Source: Atrichornis clamosus
Taxonomy: Eukaryota > Chordata > Aves > Passeriformes > Menuridae
Length of the DNA: 64,000 bases
Direction of reading: 5' to 3'
NCBI GenBank assembly: GCA_013400975.1
Contig: WBMZ01000260.1
Location: forward strand, 58,490-122,489
Position numbers and translations under genes: made by a program. Positions 36,801-47,661 of the stretch are shown here, piece after piece (the first letter of the stretch is position 1; the number at the start of each line of letters is the position of its first letter). The notes under the pieces were generated by a model. It had not been told where the DNA came from. It worked only from the letters and a program-made list of their open reading frames with translations, and did not search any database.

Positions 36801-36805
36801 GTGGC

Positions 36806-39800
36806 TGCAGACCAATATTCAGAAAATAACTCAAAATCAAACAGACTTTAGGCTAGCAAATCTAAAGGATTGATGTATCCTTATTTCTGAAGTATGGCTG
36901 ATCCATCTATTGTGGTTGATTCACTAATACCTTGTTATATTTCTTGGATAGATGTTAGTCTTCTATTTAAGCAGCTTTTTCCTAAGCACCATTCTTGCAC
37001 CTTTTGATTTTGGTCAGTAGGCCCACACACTGTGATGGATGTTCAGAATGGGCTTTTTAGTCAAGTTTCACTATTCTGAATTGTGCTTCAGGAAAATTGG
37101 AAAAATAAATAGGTATATGAGTCTTCATGTTGAGTGAAATGAGTTAATTGCAAATTAGAATTTTTGCAATCTCTTTAGTGCCAACTATTCATACAATTAT
37201 ATTCATTTATCTTTTACTTCCTTAAAAAATTGAAGTGTTTTTCCTCTTTTATGCATTAAGATATATAGACATGGTTTTCAAATCCTTAAATGGAAGTAGT
37301 AATTTTAAAAAGGTCAGTAATCACCTTCAGAAAAGCTTTACATGGATTTAACTTAGACTGATTTTGTGTTGGATATGCTTCCTCTGTATTTAATTACACA
37401 GAATTTATAATGTTAAAAATTCTAAAGGCACTGCTCTAAGAGTGAGAGTGAGGGAAGTTTTGCAGTGATAGAGAAAATACCTTTTCATTGCTAGCATAGC
37501 TAGAAAAGTTACATAAGCTTCTAAGCACATGAGAACTATTTGCAAGTCTGAAGTAAAAGCTGCAAACTTCAAATGTAAATTAAGAAATTGTTGTGAGTTT
37601 AATAACATCTGTTAAATATGATCCCCTGTCTTCTTTCAGATGATCTAATTGATTTAACTGAATTTTAAATTCATCAGGATCATCTTGGTATTTAGTAACT
37701 CTTATTAAACTGTCTTACTTTTAATATGCTTGATAGGTTCAGCAGGATGCCTCATCTGGCAAAGATAAGATCAATTTTTGTAGATGTATGCATTTATGAT
37801 GGGGGTGTGTTCAATGAATGGCATTACCAGGAAAGACCTTTTGTCACTCCTAATTTCTTGTGTGTGTGTATATATTAAGACACGTAACCTGCAGGATACA
37901 GCGTTCTGCAACCTCTCATGAACCTATTGCAAATTAAATCTTTTTCTACCAAAGGTCAGAGCTGGTTAAAAGGATGTTCCAGGTTTATATGAGATGAGAT
38001 GCAGTGGATGTTATGAAAAGTGACAAAATAATGGTTAAAATGCATTTGTATTTGAAACAGATAAGAATTGTGTTCTATATGAGCAATTCTGTAATTTCAT
38101 AAAATTATAAAACATTAATAAAATGCGTTATGCATGAAATGAAAAAATATCTTTCAGTAATACTGAAATCTTAATCAAATGCAAAGATGAGCATAGAAAA
38201 GTTGCATAGTTTTTAAGTCTTAATTTTTGAAAGAGCACTGGTAACTTTTTTTCAGATATTTAACCTTTAGAGTTTTTAAGTACTTTAGTAATAATCTCAA
38301 CTTTCCCCCTGTAATTTAGGAAAATTAATAAAATTACAGATTTTAAAAATAGCTCTGTACACCTCCTCAGTATTGAGTTCTCTACGTGGGCCTACTGTTC
38401 AAGTAGCTGAGTTGAGTTTGGTACAAAGGTTGCTGAAGGAGGTGAAAAAAAGCTCTCTCTTTTAAGAGGCTTTTCATTATATCTTGCTCCTTGCTCCAAG
38501 CAGCCTTTGTCTCATGCTGACACTCATCAGCCACTGAAAGCTAATATGAAGCTGCACACTGTACAAGACAAAAACCGTTCACTTCTTCAGGATGCTAACT
38601 GTAACCATCTGCAGAGGAGTTCTCAGGTGAACAAGGATGCACAGGCATGAACTGCCAACACATGATGAATGTGGCTTTCATATAGGGCTATGAGCAACAA
38701 AATTGCATCTCAGTTTGTTTCAGTGTGTGCAGACAAATGTGTGAGAATGAAAACTGAACTGCACTTTCACAAGGGCAAACTGGCAGCTGGGGTTAAGGAG
38801 ACTCTTCTGTTCTTCTAGGTGTCACAACTCATCAATGCTATTGGGTCTCACATCAACATACGGTGTGCCTCTATGTTGGCTTTTCTCTGTCTGTATCCTC
38901 AGATGTGAAGTCATTCAGATCTGTCTCACGCAAATGCATTTAAGAGAGAAATGTATGTAGCTCTGCTTCTAGATAGTGTTACTTGGATTTGATTCTGTTA
39001 CCAGTTGACTTTATGCAACAAATGCATCAGTTATAAAGTTTCCATTTTAAAAAGCTTGGGAGTTATACTAGATTTTCACAGTGAAAAGTAGACCCGTTTA
39101 ATAAACAAATTTAATAATTATGGTCTTAGAAAGGCTTTTGACCTTATTTCAACATATGAAGATTTAGAACAATCTAAATTTTTATCTTAGTCCAGGTGGA
39201 GCTACAGTCTATCTGATGGAACATAAACACAGTGTATTTTGCAGTATTTAGCAGGAACTTGTTCCCTGTTTTCTTCAAAGCAGTTCCCACACAACAAATG
39301 TAGTGTTGCCCATACTATATAGAGGATACCAAAATCTCTGGTTCAGGAAAATGGAAGTGTTGTCTGGCTGAGGCTGCTTAGGATAGCTTGTTTGCTCAGT
39401 AAGCATTTCTAACATTCTTCTGTTATACTGCATTTTTCAGTAATGAGGTGACTGTGAAAAAATATAACCTTTTTAATTAACAACATTATTAATTAGGAGA
39501 AATAAGTATTTTAATGAGATATTTGATTGGTGTAGCCATTAGTAATGCCAGAGGTTAAGGTCCCTTTCAGGCTTCAGATGCTTGGTATTAACCCCATAGG
39601 CCATGTTTTTAAAGTAGTAGTAAAATACATGCAACTTTTCTGCAAAAGTTTTTCAAGACTTAAAAATATAACCTAAGTGTTTTAAGTAGCCCTGTGACAG
39701 AAAAAAGAATTTCACCATAGCAGTTGAGAAACAAACTATGACCATACAGAGTTCTTATAAAGGAAATGTTGGATTAAGTTCCTTCAAGACTAAACTTTGT

Positions 39801-41228
39801 TACTTGTCTACAGAGTAGGTGCTGCATACCTAGTAGTAGTTTTAGCTACCTAGCAGCACATAAACTACAATCTGATGGACGTAGTTCTGTGGAATCCGTA
39901 CTAATTATGTCTGTTGAGTGAGTGTTTCAACTCAGCCTGTTTGGTGCATCTTTTTATTTTTTTAGCCAGAAAAATTGGATACTAATAGAAATAATTCAGC
40001 TTCAGTTACTGAAGCAAAATTGTTACTTTTATAATAAAATATATTTTTAAGAAGTATTTTTGATGCCACACACAACCTCAAAAGATAGATGACTCAGAAC
40101 CAGAGGATCCAAAATGTTTAGAAATGAAACATCCAAATACTTAAGAAATCATTAGAAGCAGATTTGCTTTTATCCTATTTATTAGATACAGGCAGGAAAT
40201 ATGCTAGAAGCAGGAAGGTGAGGACCTAGAAATTATTTCCTGTAAATAGAGGAAGGAAACTATGACACATAAGTCGAATACATACAATCTCTGGTCCTTT
40301 CTTTGTCACATCTTATCGTAGAACTAAGACTTTAAAATAACTTTTATTTCTTAATCGGTAACAGATAAATTTAGTTTTGGGCCTCCTCTTGAGAATTCAA
40401 AAATGTCCATAACATTATAGTTCACACAGGTGCTAAAGACAGTGACTTTGTGCCAGCAGAAGATAGCTGCTATCCACAAGCTTTTAAAACCTTGTAAAAT
40501 GAGCCATTGAAAGCTTCAAGTATCTGCTGACTTAATTAAGTAAAGCATTACATTTATATTGGGACATATTAATAAAAATTGGAATTGATTGATCTTGTCC
40601 TCCTGGTTGTGCATAAAGTCACAATTCCCGTAATGCAAATCAAATTACTCTGGGTGAAACTCCACTGGAGTAAAAGGGAACCATGGGAACATCAATGAAA
40701 CACACACAGCCTGCTTCAAAAAGGGAAGTGAAGAGCAAAGAAAATAAGATACTGAAGTAAATGGAAATGGCTAATTAAGGCTAATGTTATACCAATGGTC
40801 AATATGTTTTAGAGACAGCAAGACAGCCCTAAAAAGAGGTATTGCAGGTGAAATAAAGTAACAAAATACTGCTGCCACAAGCGAGGGAGCCCTTGTTACA
40901 GATGATCATGAAATCATGAAATGCTGTACAACAAAAGTCAAAATAGTAAGTATTGCTGTATTTGGAATGAAGCAGAAATCATACATCTACTTATATGATG
41001 CTGTGCAAGGAATAGGTTTTAACTTGTGTAACAAAGGATATTGTCAGAGAACTGTTAAAATATTTTGAAATAAACCAACTTGAAAAATCTAGACTCAGAA
41101 CTTCAAGTTCCAAGTGCTGCTGGCTATCCCAGTAGCTTCTGTCTGCACCTCCTTTGCATTCCACCTTTTGAGGTAATATTTTTTTCTTTTCTATGGTAGT
41201 TTTAAAGAACAGCAATTGAGTATTTTCA
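36806..41228. other. Non-coding stretch, nothing recognised
   Basis: About 4.4 kb of AT-rich sequence with dense stops. No gene, RNA or repeat family recognised. Confidence 0.55.
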
Positions 41229-41285
41229 GGTCACTAGTGGTGTCCCTCAGGGATCAGTGTTGGGCCCAGTCCTGTTTAATATATT
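41229..41285 (+). mobile_element. CR1 reverse-transcriptase fragment
   Basis: Translating + from about 41231 gives the diagnostic CR1 RT block VTSGVPQGSVLGPVLFNIF. The match ends abruptly where the retroviral LTR begins at 41286, so the provirus appears to have inserted into this CR1. The other half of the CR1 is not found at the far side of the provirus. Confidence 0.85.
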
Positions 41286-41552
41286 TGTTGACGTTGTTCT
41301 CCCCACTGCAACACATTCACAAAGTCCACCTCATGCTGGCTACAATCATTTGCCTATGTGACAGGAGCAGAGATTCTTATAGCTGAAACAAAAACCACCC
41401 CATCCACCACAATTCAATAAGTGCAAGGAATAGATTAAACAAACCATATCTAAACCGTAGGTAACAATAAACAGAAAACAGAACCAACATTATTCCTTCT
41501 TTCACTCCATAGTCCTTTTGAGATGAAGTGAAATGCTATTTCGTCTCTCACA
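41286..41552 (-). mobile_element. 3' LTR of the provirus (267 bp)
   Basis: Starts TGTGAGAGACG on the - strand directly after a purine-rich tract and ends CAACGTCAACA against the CR1 fragment, giving TG...CA ends. A TATAAGA box lies at 41375-41381. It shows no similarity that I can see to the LTR at 48387-48984, so those two are not a pair. Confidence 0.65.
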
Positions 41553-41570
41553 ATCCACCTTTTCCTTTTA
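41553..41570 (-). promoter_or_regulatory. Polypurine tract (plus-strand primer site)
   Basis: On the - strand AAAAGGAAAAGGTGGAT, almost all purine, abutting the TG of the 3' LTR. This is the standard position of a retroviral polypurine tract and supports the 3' LTR boundary. Confidence 0.65.
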
Positions 41571-41992
41571 TCTTCCCTTTTTTGCTGAAGCCCTCAATTC
41601 AAATGTTCCTGTCTTTTGCAAAGTGGTTACAAGTAAGATTAATCAGTCTTTTATCATACTATTAAATTCAGTCTATTTAGGTTGCCTTTGAGTTGGTAGT
41701 TCATTTTGAAGTTCATAGCTCTGCTCCAATTTGCATAAGGTAAGCTGTATATTCTTGTTTCTCCCTTCTTCTGTCTCTTTTCCTCAGGATCATAATCTTT
41801 TGAATTCCTATTCCTTGGCTGCTGGTTGTCACATTAGGACTGATAGGCATACTGGATATTTGCATTCCTTCTAGTACACTACTAATTAATCAAATAAAAC
41901 AGCAGATGAGACGGTAAAAATAATAATCCAGCAGTTGCACATAGAAATATAGAGCCTACCTTCTTCTACCAGGTCATTCCAAATAAATTGTC

Positions 41993-42262
41993 TCACCGTT
42001 TAGAATCTATCATTGATTTCCATTTTTGTACCAGTACATGGGCAATTTTTCTAGTATCTAAGACTATGTCTAACACTGCCTCCCCATTATCATCAATCTT
42101 TAAGCAGCAGTCTGGGGTATTAAATTTTCCACACACTCCTCCTTCCTCAGCAAGCAAACAATCTAGGGCTAACCGGTTTTGGTATATGGCATCTCTCATT
42201 TGGCTTTGCTGCCTATCTGTTAATTCCAGATCTCTGGCTGTGTGATTAGAGACAAGTTCCAC
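41993..42262 (-). pseudogene. env TM (transmembrane subunit) remnant
   Basis: An 89-codon open segment of the retroviral fusion subunit. It contains QNRLALDCLLAEEGG, the conserved immunosuppressive-type region after the heptad repeat, followed by a CX7CC motif (42104-42133). CX6CC is the usual spacing in gamma-type Env; one extra residue is present here. The fusion peptide is not visible in this frame. A hydrophobic stretch that could be the membrane anchor occurs at about 41880-41945 in another frame, indicating a frameshift. The segment is in a different frame from the SU pieces upstream. Non-functional. Confidence 0.88.
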
Positions 42263-42629
42263 TACTGCTTGCAGCCTAATAATTCAATATAACACATAAA
42301 TTGGTGTTCTATACCCCCAGCTGCCGTCTTGAGCCCAGGTTGCAGGTCCATATGTCTCTATAGTTCTTTCTGGTGGCCACTCATCTTCTCCCCATTTTTG
42401 GGTTCCTCCTATTTGAATATTTCTTTTCTCTTGTTTTAAATCTTCGAATAACGGAACTCAGAATTTCTTTCCCTTTTCTAATGGTAATAAGAAAACCCCA
42501 GGCTCGATAATTCCTAAGGTGCAACTCTCCTTCCACATTGCAGGCAGTTTAGAATAGGCTTTTTGCCCACAAATCCAAAATAGTCCACCAGGAGGTTTCC
42601 ACCAAAATTTAGAGGAGTCAGATAGTTTT

Positions 42630-42869
42630 TCAAAATTTGAGAAGTTCAGGTATTCTTTGAAAGGGATTTTTTCCTGAACAATTAAACATTCCTGTCAGTA
42701 GTAGTAGTACAATTATTCCCTTTCCTTTTAGACCAATACCAAGAAGGTTTTTAGGCCACCAAGTGGTGATATCAGAGGTCAAATTATAAGTATAAACTCT
42801 TTGAGATAAAGTTTCTCCCACAAACAGATCAAATCGGTCTCCTACTCTCCTTAAGCATTCATCCTCCAT
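42630..42869 (-). pseudogene. env SU remnant, middle part
   Basis: A 79-codon open segment in the same frame as the two SU pieces at 42888-43298 and 43377-43571, separated by stop codons. It carries a hydrophobic run (GKGIIVLLLLTGMF) and lies between the recognisable SU and TM segments. Assigned to env by position and shared frame more than by motif. Sequence from 42263 to 42629, where SU/TM cleavage and the fusion peptide would be, has no clear open frame. Confidence 0.6.
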
Positions 42870-42887
42870 AACTTCAGATATTAAAAC

Positions 42888-43298
42888 CTACCCACCACGT
42901 TTTTCTCGTTCCTTAGAAATAACATAGTAATTCCATTTAATTCTCTGGAAAGGATCTAACCCAGTTCTTCTCCATGGCCACTCCTCACTCATTAAAGCTC
43001 CCCCACACTCCAAAGAGTTGGACACTCCCAATTCTTTAGCTGTAGTTTCTGCTAGGTCCACAAACAGATTTTTCCCCACCAACTCCAACTCTTTCTGTAG
43101 TTCTTTTCGTAATTCCTCATATAGCGAGAAGTTCTTTGGGGGTGCCGATATGGGGTTACCTGGGGATGATTTGTGGGGGTGTGGATTTTTATTAAGCTTC
43201 CCTTCTCCCTGCTGATTCAAATCATACCTTTCTGCTGCTGCCTGAGAGGAGGTTGCTAGGTTTCTTTGTTCTTTTTGTCCCTCCATGTGAAAGCACAC
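42888..43298 (-). pseudogene. env SU remnant
   Basis: A 136-codon open segment of the surface subunit. It has a polar N-terminal part, then a Leu/Glu-rich helix-like part (SLYEELRKELQKELELVG). A conserved-looking block ELGVSNSLECGGALMSEEWP follows, with a Cys-Gly-Gly and Trp-Pro-Trp pattern that I associate with avian gamma-type Env. It shares one frame with the segments on both sides, so the breaks between them are nonsense changes and not frameshifts. Confidence 0.72.
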
Positions 43299-43376
43299 CC
43301 AAGGCTCTCCTTTAAGTCAATGCCAACATCTCCACTACCCGTACCTACTTCCTAGGTTCTGTGTAATCCAATAAAT

Positions 43377-43571
43377 TCATGTTCCTTGTTGGCATTCTGT
43401 GGGCTTACCAGAATAGCACACTGTAGGGATATGAAGGTGATGCATAAAAGCTGTAACACTCCATCCAGCAACTTCCACTGTCTTAGAACATCGAGGGGTA
43501 CAAGGGACAATTAAGACAGAGTTACTTATCACTAATATTTCAATCCCAATTATACAAATCATATCCTTCAT
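43377..43571 (-). pseudogene. env leader and N-terminal SU remnant
   Basis: A 64-codon open segment beginning with a hydrophobic, signal-peptide-like stretch (MICIIGIEILVISNSVLIV) and continuing with Cys-containing sequence. It starts just after the end of pol, the normal place for env. The frame continues into 42888-43298 after a stop. Confidence 0.62.
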
Positions 43572-43718
43572 TTTCTATTTCTCTTTTTATCAAGGTCTGG
43601 TATGACTTGTATTTCCACTGCTCAACACCTGAGGGGTTGCAAACCAGTGGAACCAAGACCTCTTTGGTGGCAAATACAGAGGTCAATCCAGTCTTGCCTT
43701 TGACTGTTTATGATTAAA

Positions 43719-44030
43719 TTATCTTTTGAAGGTTAACTTTAAAGGGTCGCTTCCCTGTACCACTGTCCATTCTTGGGGAAGAGGTTCCACTAGTCTTTTA
43801 ACTTGAGAGGCGTGAGACCACCCTCTTTCTGCAGTTCTGATTACTGTTTCAGTTGTTAAAAATACCTGGAAGGGACCTCCCTGTGCTGAAGTTAAGGTGT
43901 CATCTTTCCAGGATTTTATTAGAACCCAATCTCCCGGTTTTACGTGGTGTATGCAAAAGTCCAGAGGTGATGTTTGGGCTAACAACCCTCTCCTTCTAAG
44001 ATCTGTAAGAGAAAGTGTGATTGCGTGCAA
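43719..44030 (-). pseudogene. pol: integrase C-terminal domain
   Basis: A 103-codon segment ending pol. It contains KPGDWVLIKSWKDD and then a GPFQVFLTT...SHASQVKRL pattern, the GPY/F module typical of class I (gammaretrovirus-like) integrases. It overlaps the preceding integrase piece (43979-44203) in a different frame, so a frameshift lies in 43979-44030. The hallmark module is a main reason for assigning the provirus to class I. Confidence 0.88.
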
Positions 44031-44203
44031 ATAATTTTTGAGATAAAAGTCATTGGTTTCATCAGCCCCGCCTCCCTTTCCAGATAAGGTAGACCAAATA
44101 ACATTTTATAGGGAGAAACTCCTATGTCCTTTCTTGGTGCAGTTCTAATTCGTAATAATCCTAGAGGTAAACATTTAATCCATGACAGTCTGGTTTCAAT
44201 CAT
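43979..44203 (-). pseudogene. pol: integrase, segment after the catalytic core
   Basis: A 74-codon segment with LLRIRTAPRKDIGVSPYKML, the conserved stretch following the catalytic core of gamma-type integrases (the Arg/Ser-Pro-Tyr block). Its frame differs from both the core (44203-44481) and the C-terminal domain (43719-44030), so indels lie on each side. Confidence 0.82.
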
Positions 44204-44481
44204 TAAATAGTAATGTGATTCTTAAGAATAGCATTCATTCTCTCCACATGTCCTGAGCTTTGAGGGTGCCACGGGGTATGAAATTCCCAATTCATGTCTA
44301 ATGCAACACATATAGTATGTAAAATCTTTGAGGTAAAGTGCATTCCTTTATCTGAGTCTATTCTTTCAATTATTCCATATCTGAGAATAATTTGTTCTAA
44401 TAGAATCTTAGCTACATTTGAGGTAGTTGCAGTTGAGGTAGGAAAGGCTTCTCCCCAATGGGTTAGGTGATCAATCATCAT
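44203..44481 (-). pseudogene. pol: integrase catalytic core, D-X35-E intact
   Basis: A 92-codon open segment of the rve-type core that joins viral DNA to the host chromosome. The first catalytic Asp is in the MIDHLTHW block. The second is in SDKG (44350-44352) and the Glu is in HVERMN (44242-44244). Exactly 35 residues separate the last two, so the D-X35-E spacing is preserved. It is in the same frame as 44515-45054 and is separated from it by a TAA. The catalytic triad has survived by chance; the surrounding gene is broken. Confidence 0.92.
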
Positions 44482-44514
44482 GAGAAGATACTTCCATCAT
44501 TGTATTTTAGGAAA

Positions 44515-45054
44515 TTAAGTGTAATATATCTGTATATTTTGAAAGGGTCTAAGAGCTAGGGCTCTTACCCCATTAGGGTGTTTTCTCATTACTTTTCTGT
44601 TCACCCTTTGACAGACTAAGCATCGTTCTGTCACTTGTTTAGCTAATGTGTAGATTCCGACACAGCCGTAAGTTCTTAAAAATTGATCACACAAAGCTTG
44701 AGTTCCTGATCCTAATTTGATTAACATTTCTTCAGCGACTGCCTTATTCACCATTTGCCTTTCATCTGGCAAAAACCACTTACCTTCCTGATTCCTGTTA
44801 CCTTTTAATTTTTGCAACAGCTCTTCTTCTTTTGTAAACACCAGGAGTTTTACATCCTCTGCCTTTCCACTAGGTACTAATACCAGCATCTTTATTTCTT
44901 CCTCCTCTGCAGCCTCTTTAGCTAGCCTGTCAGCTAAATGATTTCCCTTGATTTCTAAGGTTCCTCCTTTCTGGTGTCCCCTTATATGTACTATTGCAAT
45001 TTCTTGGGGTAATCTCAGGGTTTCCAGAACTTCCAAAACTAATTGCTCATGCAC
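44515..45054 (-). pseudogene. pol: RNase H end and integrase zinc-binding domain
   Basis: A 179-codon segment. Its N-terminal part contains HIRGHQKGG, the conserved final RNase H block. Its C-terminal part contains CLVCQRVN, the two cysteines of the integrase HHCC zinc domain. I cannot see the paired histidines expected about 30 residues earlier, so the zinc site looks degraded. The segment ends at a TAA at 44515-44517. Confidence 0.85.
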
Positions 45055-45157
45055 TAATTCCTTTCCCCTGGAAAAAATTAGTCCATGTTCTTTCCATATT
45101 TTTCCAAAAGTGTGTACTACCCCAAAAACGTATTTAGAATCAGTATATAGTTCCTTT

Positions 45158-45346
45158 TTATCCTCTGAGTAATTCCAGGGCTTGTTTTAGTGCATACAGT
45201 TCACATGTCTGGGCTGGCCAGTTATTGGGTAACCTCCCTTTCTCTAACAGATAGCTTTGCTCACCATCCACAGTAGCATATCCATTATGACGTTTCCCAT
45301 TTATAAATTGAGATGATCCATCAATAAAAACTCTTCTCCCTTCCAC
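45158..45346 (-). pseudogene. pol: RNase H N-terminal part
   Basis: A 62-codon segment with FIDGSS (first catalytic Asp) and CELYALKQAL (catalytic Glu). The next block, YTDSK (third Asp), lies at about 45130-45147 in a different frame, so a frameshift falls between about 45158 and 45145. It is in the same frame as the connection segment at 45425-45637. Confidence 0.85.
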
Positions 45347-45424
45347 TAAGGGAGTTTCTTGTAAGTCTTCCCTAACTTTTGTCTGATATTCAATGATTTC
45401 TAAGCGGTCATGTTCAGGGACTTC

Positions 45425-45637
45425 TCATTCTGCTTTACCATATAAAAATTGAGAGGGATTTAAACTTTTGTCTGTAACTAATGTTAAATCCTTTTTTTCC
45501 ATTAGGATAGTTTCGTATTTTAAAATTCTTGAACCTGTCAGCCACCTCCCAGACTTCTGATTTAAAATTGCCCTGATTGCATGCGGAGTAGCCACTATTA
45601 AAATGCCCCCAAAAGTTAGCTTTCTGCTCTCTTCCAC
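45425..45637 (-). pseudogene. pol: RT connection domain remnant
   Basis: A 70-codon segment matching the connection region between RT thumb and RNase H in gamma-type Pol (TPHAIRAIL...RWLTGSRILKYE pattern). It continues the frame that begins immediately after the G10 homopolymer at 45734-45743 and that also contains the first part of RNase H. Confidence 0.75.
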
Positions 45638-45717
45638 TAGTTAGGCTGTAGAGGTTATAGCTTGAACACAAGTTGGCCATCCTTGGGACACCGGATCCAA
45701 CGTTTTTGAAGGGTATG

Positions 45718-46170
45718 CTACAGGTCTCTTCTGCCCCCCCCCCATACTGGGGTTAATATTCCATAAGCTGTTCCCTCCTCCATGTTTACATACAGATAAA
45801 AAGGTTTTTTTAAGGAGGGGAGTGCTAAAACAGGTGCTTGAATTAATTTATTTTCCAAATTTTCGAATAGCTGTTGCTGATCCCTAGTCCATTCAACCTT
45901 TTCTCCTTCCTCCTGTAGTTTTTCGTATAAAAACTTTACATGTTGGGTAAAACTCTCAATCCATAGGCGACAATATCCAAGCAAACCTAAAAGTTTTCTT
46001 ATTTCTTGTTTGGTTCTAGGAGGATGCATAGCGACAATGCCAGAAATACATTCTGGGGTTATCTTCCTTTGCCCCTCACTTATTAGATGCCCAAGATATT
46101 TTGCTTCTTTCTCTACAAACTGTAATTTTGTTGTAGAGACTCTCAGTCCTTTTTCTCCCAAAAAGTTCAA
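45718..46170 (-). pseudogene. pol: RT palm end, thumb and start of connection
   Basis: A 150-codon segment containing KYLGHLIS and RKLLGLLGYCRLWI, conserved RT/thumb blocks of gamma-type reverse transcriptases. The frame runs into a 10-base homopolymer (C10 on +, 45734-45743) and terminates just after it, while the recognisable protein continues in another frame. This is an obvious slippage frameshift. Confidence 0.9.
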
Positions 46171-46223
46171 TAACTTAACTGTTAATCTTGAACTTTCTCT
46201 TTCTCTTTCCCTGATATCAACAG

Positions 46224-46235
46224 ATCATCCATGTA
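46224..46235 (-). other. RT active-site motif YMDD
   Basis: On the - strand TAC ATG GAT GAT encodes YMDD within a LLYMDDLLI context. The two catalytic aspartates are preserved although the gene around them is interrupted. Confidence 0.92.
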
Positions 46236-46343
46236 CAGTAACAATTTTGCTCTTGGATCTAAATTTAACTCTTCAAGCACCTGTTCTAGAATTTGCCCAA
46301 ACAGATTTGGAGACTCTGTGAACTCCTGTGGTAAGGGGGTCCA

Positions 46344-46613
46344 TCATAATTGTTGCTTTCTCCCAGTAGCGGGATCTTCCCACTCAAAGGCAAATATATC
46401 TTTGCTGTTTCCTGCTAGTGGACAGGTCCAAAATGCCTCTTTTAAATCAATCACACTGAACCACACATGGTCACGGGGACTCTTACTTAGTAAAGTATAT
46501 GGATTACGGACTACCAGGTGGCGTACTTGAACAAGTTTATTCAGTTCTCTCAAATCTGGAACAAGTCTGTATGTCCCACCTGGCTTCCTGATAGGTACAA
46601 TGGGGGAATGCAA
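46344..46613 (-). pseudogene. pol: RT fingers and palm, first catalytic Asp
   Basis: An 89-codon segment with YRLVPDLRELNK, NPYTLLS and the VIDLKEAF block that holds the first RT catalytic aspartate, followed by FAFEWEDP. It stops at 46344, but the same frame continues to the YMDD motif at 46224-46235. The break at 46344 is therefore a nonsense change and the frame shifts only after YMDD. Confidence 0.92.
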
Positions 46614-46619
46614 GATTCT

Positions 46620-47031
46620 AATAATCCATCTTTTAAAAGGTTTTCAATTATAATTTGTAATCCCCTTCTTCCTTCCTAAGAGATAGGGTATTGTTTCACA
46701 TGGATGGGTTGGGTCCCTTCCTTTCATTTTATTTCCAGGGGAGAGATATTCAACCTTTCTCTATTATCTTCAGCTACCCACATCACTGGATTTATCTCTT
46801 TCTCATCCTCTGTAGTCAGTTTAAATAGCTTTACCACCATTTGATCCTCTTCTGGAATTACCCCAATCCCTAGTTGCACTTGTGGATCTCTCCCTAACAA
46901 GTTGGTACTGGCCTCTGGTATTATTACAAACCAGATGTTGTTTCTTTACCATTTCCCAAAACTTTTACTTGTTCTACTATGGGGACAATGAATCCCTCTC
47001 ACTCCAGTTATTCTGGTTTGATCAGTCCCTT
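46620..47031 (-). pseudogene. gag-pol junction, degraded protease region
   Basis: Between gag and RT, where protease belongs. Translation fragments are compatible with protease and pre-RT sequence (for example a segment reading LLGRDPQVQLGIGVIPEEDQ near 46850-46910). I cannot find the DTG/DSG active site in any frame. The N-terminal part of protease seems deleted near 46990-47040. Confidence 0.6.
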
Positions 47032-47298
47032 TCACACATCCACAGGGAATTTTAATTCAACTTGATCTCTCAGCTGCCAAATCCACCATTCATCTACTTG
47101 GGGTCCTAATTTTAAATTTATCAAGGGCTCTTCATGGTAGTTGGACCACAAGTAATAGAGCCCCTGACACCCCTCATCCTGGGCGTACTTTCCCAGTTCC
47201 ATCATCTGGAAGGTTTTAACCTCCCTCTGAAATTCTGGACATTTTCTTCTGAAATGCCCCACCTTTCCACAATAAAAGCACTTCTTAGGACCTGTCTG
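47032..47298 (-). pseudogene. gag: nucleocapsid with one CCHC zinc knuckle
   Basis: Contains CFYCGKVGHFRRKC, a perfect CX2CX4HX4C retroviral zinc knuckle (47239-47280) that would bind viral RNA. A single knuckle is typical of gammaretrovirus-like Gag. It is in the same frame as the capsid segments, being separated from them by a TGA at 47299-47301, and it ends at 47032. Confidence 0.88.
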
Positions 47299-47301
47299 TC
47301 A

Positions 47302-47661
47302 AGTGGTTCTCTCCCATCCTCTTCCCTGGTATATCCTAACATTAGGCTGAACACTTGTCTGTGCTACTCTTTTTCTCTCAACCCCGTTCTCAGGTAGCTG
47401 CTTTATTACTGAGTCTACAGTGGCCATCATTAACTTAGTTTTATTCATCTGTTTCTCATCATCTCTCCTAACATAAACCTTCTGAGCTTACCCCAATAAT
47501 TCACTCAATTCTTTATCACTCCAGTCCTCTATTTTCTCCAATTTCTTCTTTATACCTGGCCACACTTTAGTAACAAAGCTTACTTTCAGTAGTTCCTGAC
47601 CTGCATCACTCTCAAGATCTATTCCTGAATAGTGCTGCCTATTCTTCCTAAGCCTCTGTAA
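47302..47661 (-). pseudogene. gag: capsid C-terminal part
   Basis: Same frame as the capsid segment at 47662-47958, interrupted by a TAA at 47488-47490. It reads as an acidic/basic helical segment followed by a Lys/Arg-rich linker before the zinc knuckle, the usual arrangement at the end of gamma-type capsid. No independent motif. Confidence 0.65.
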
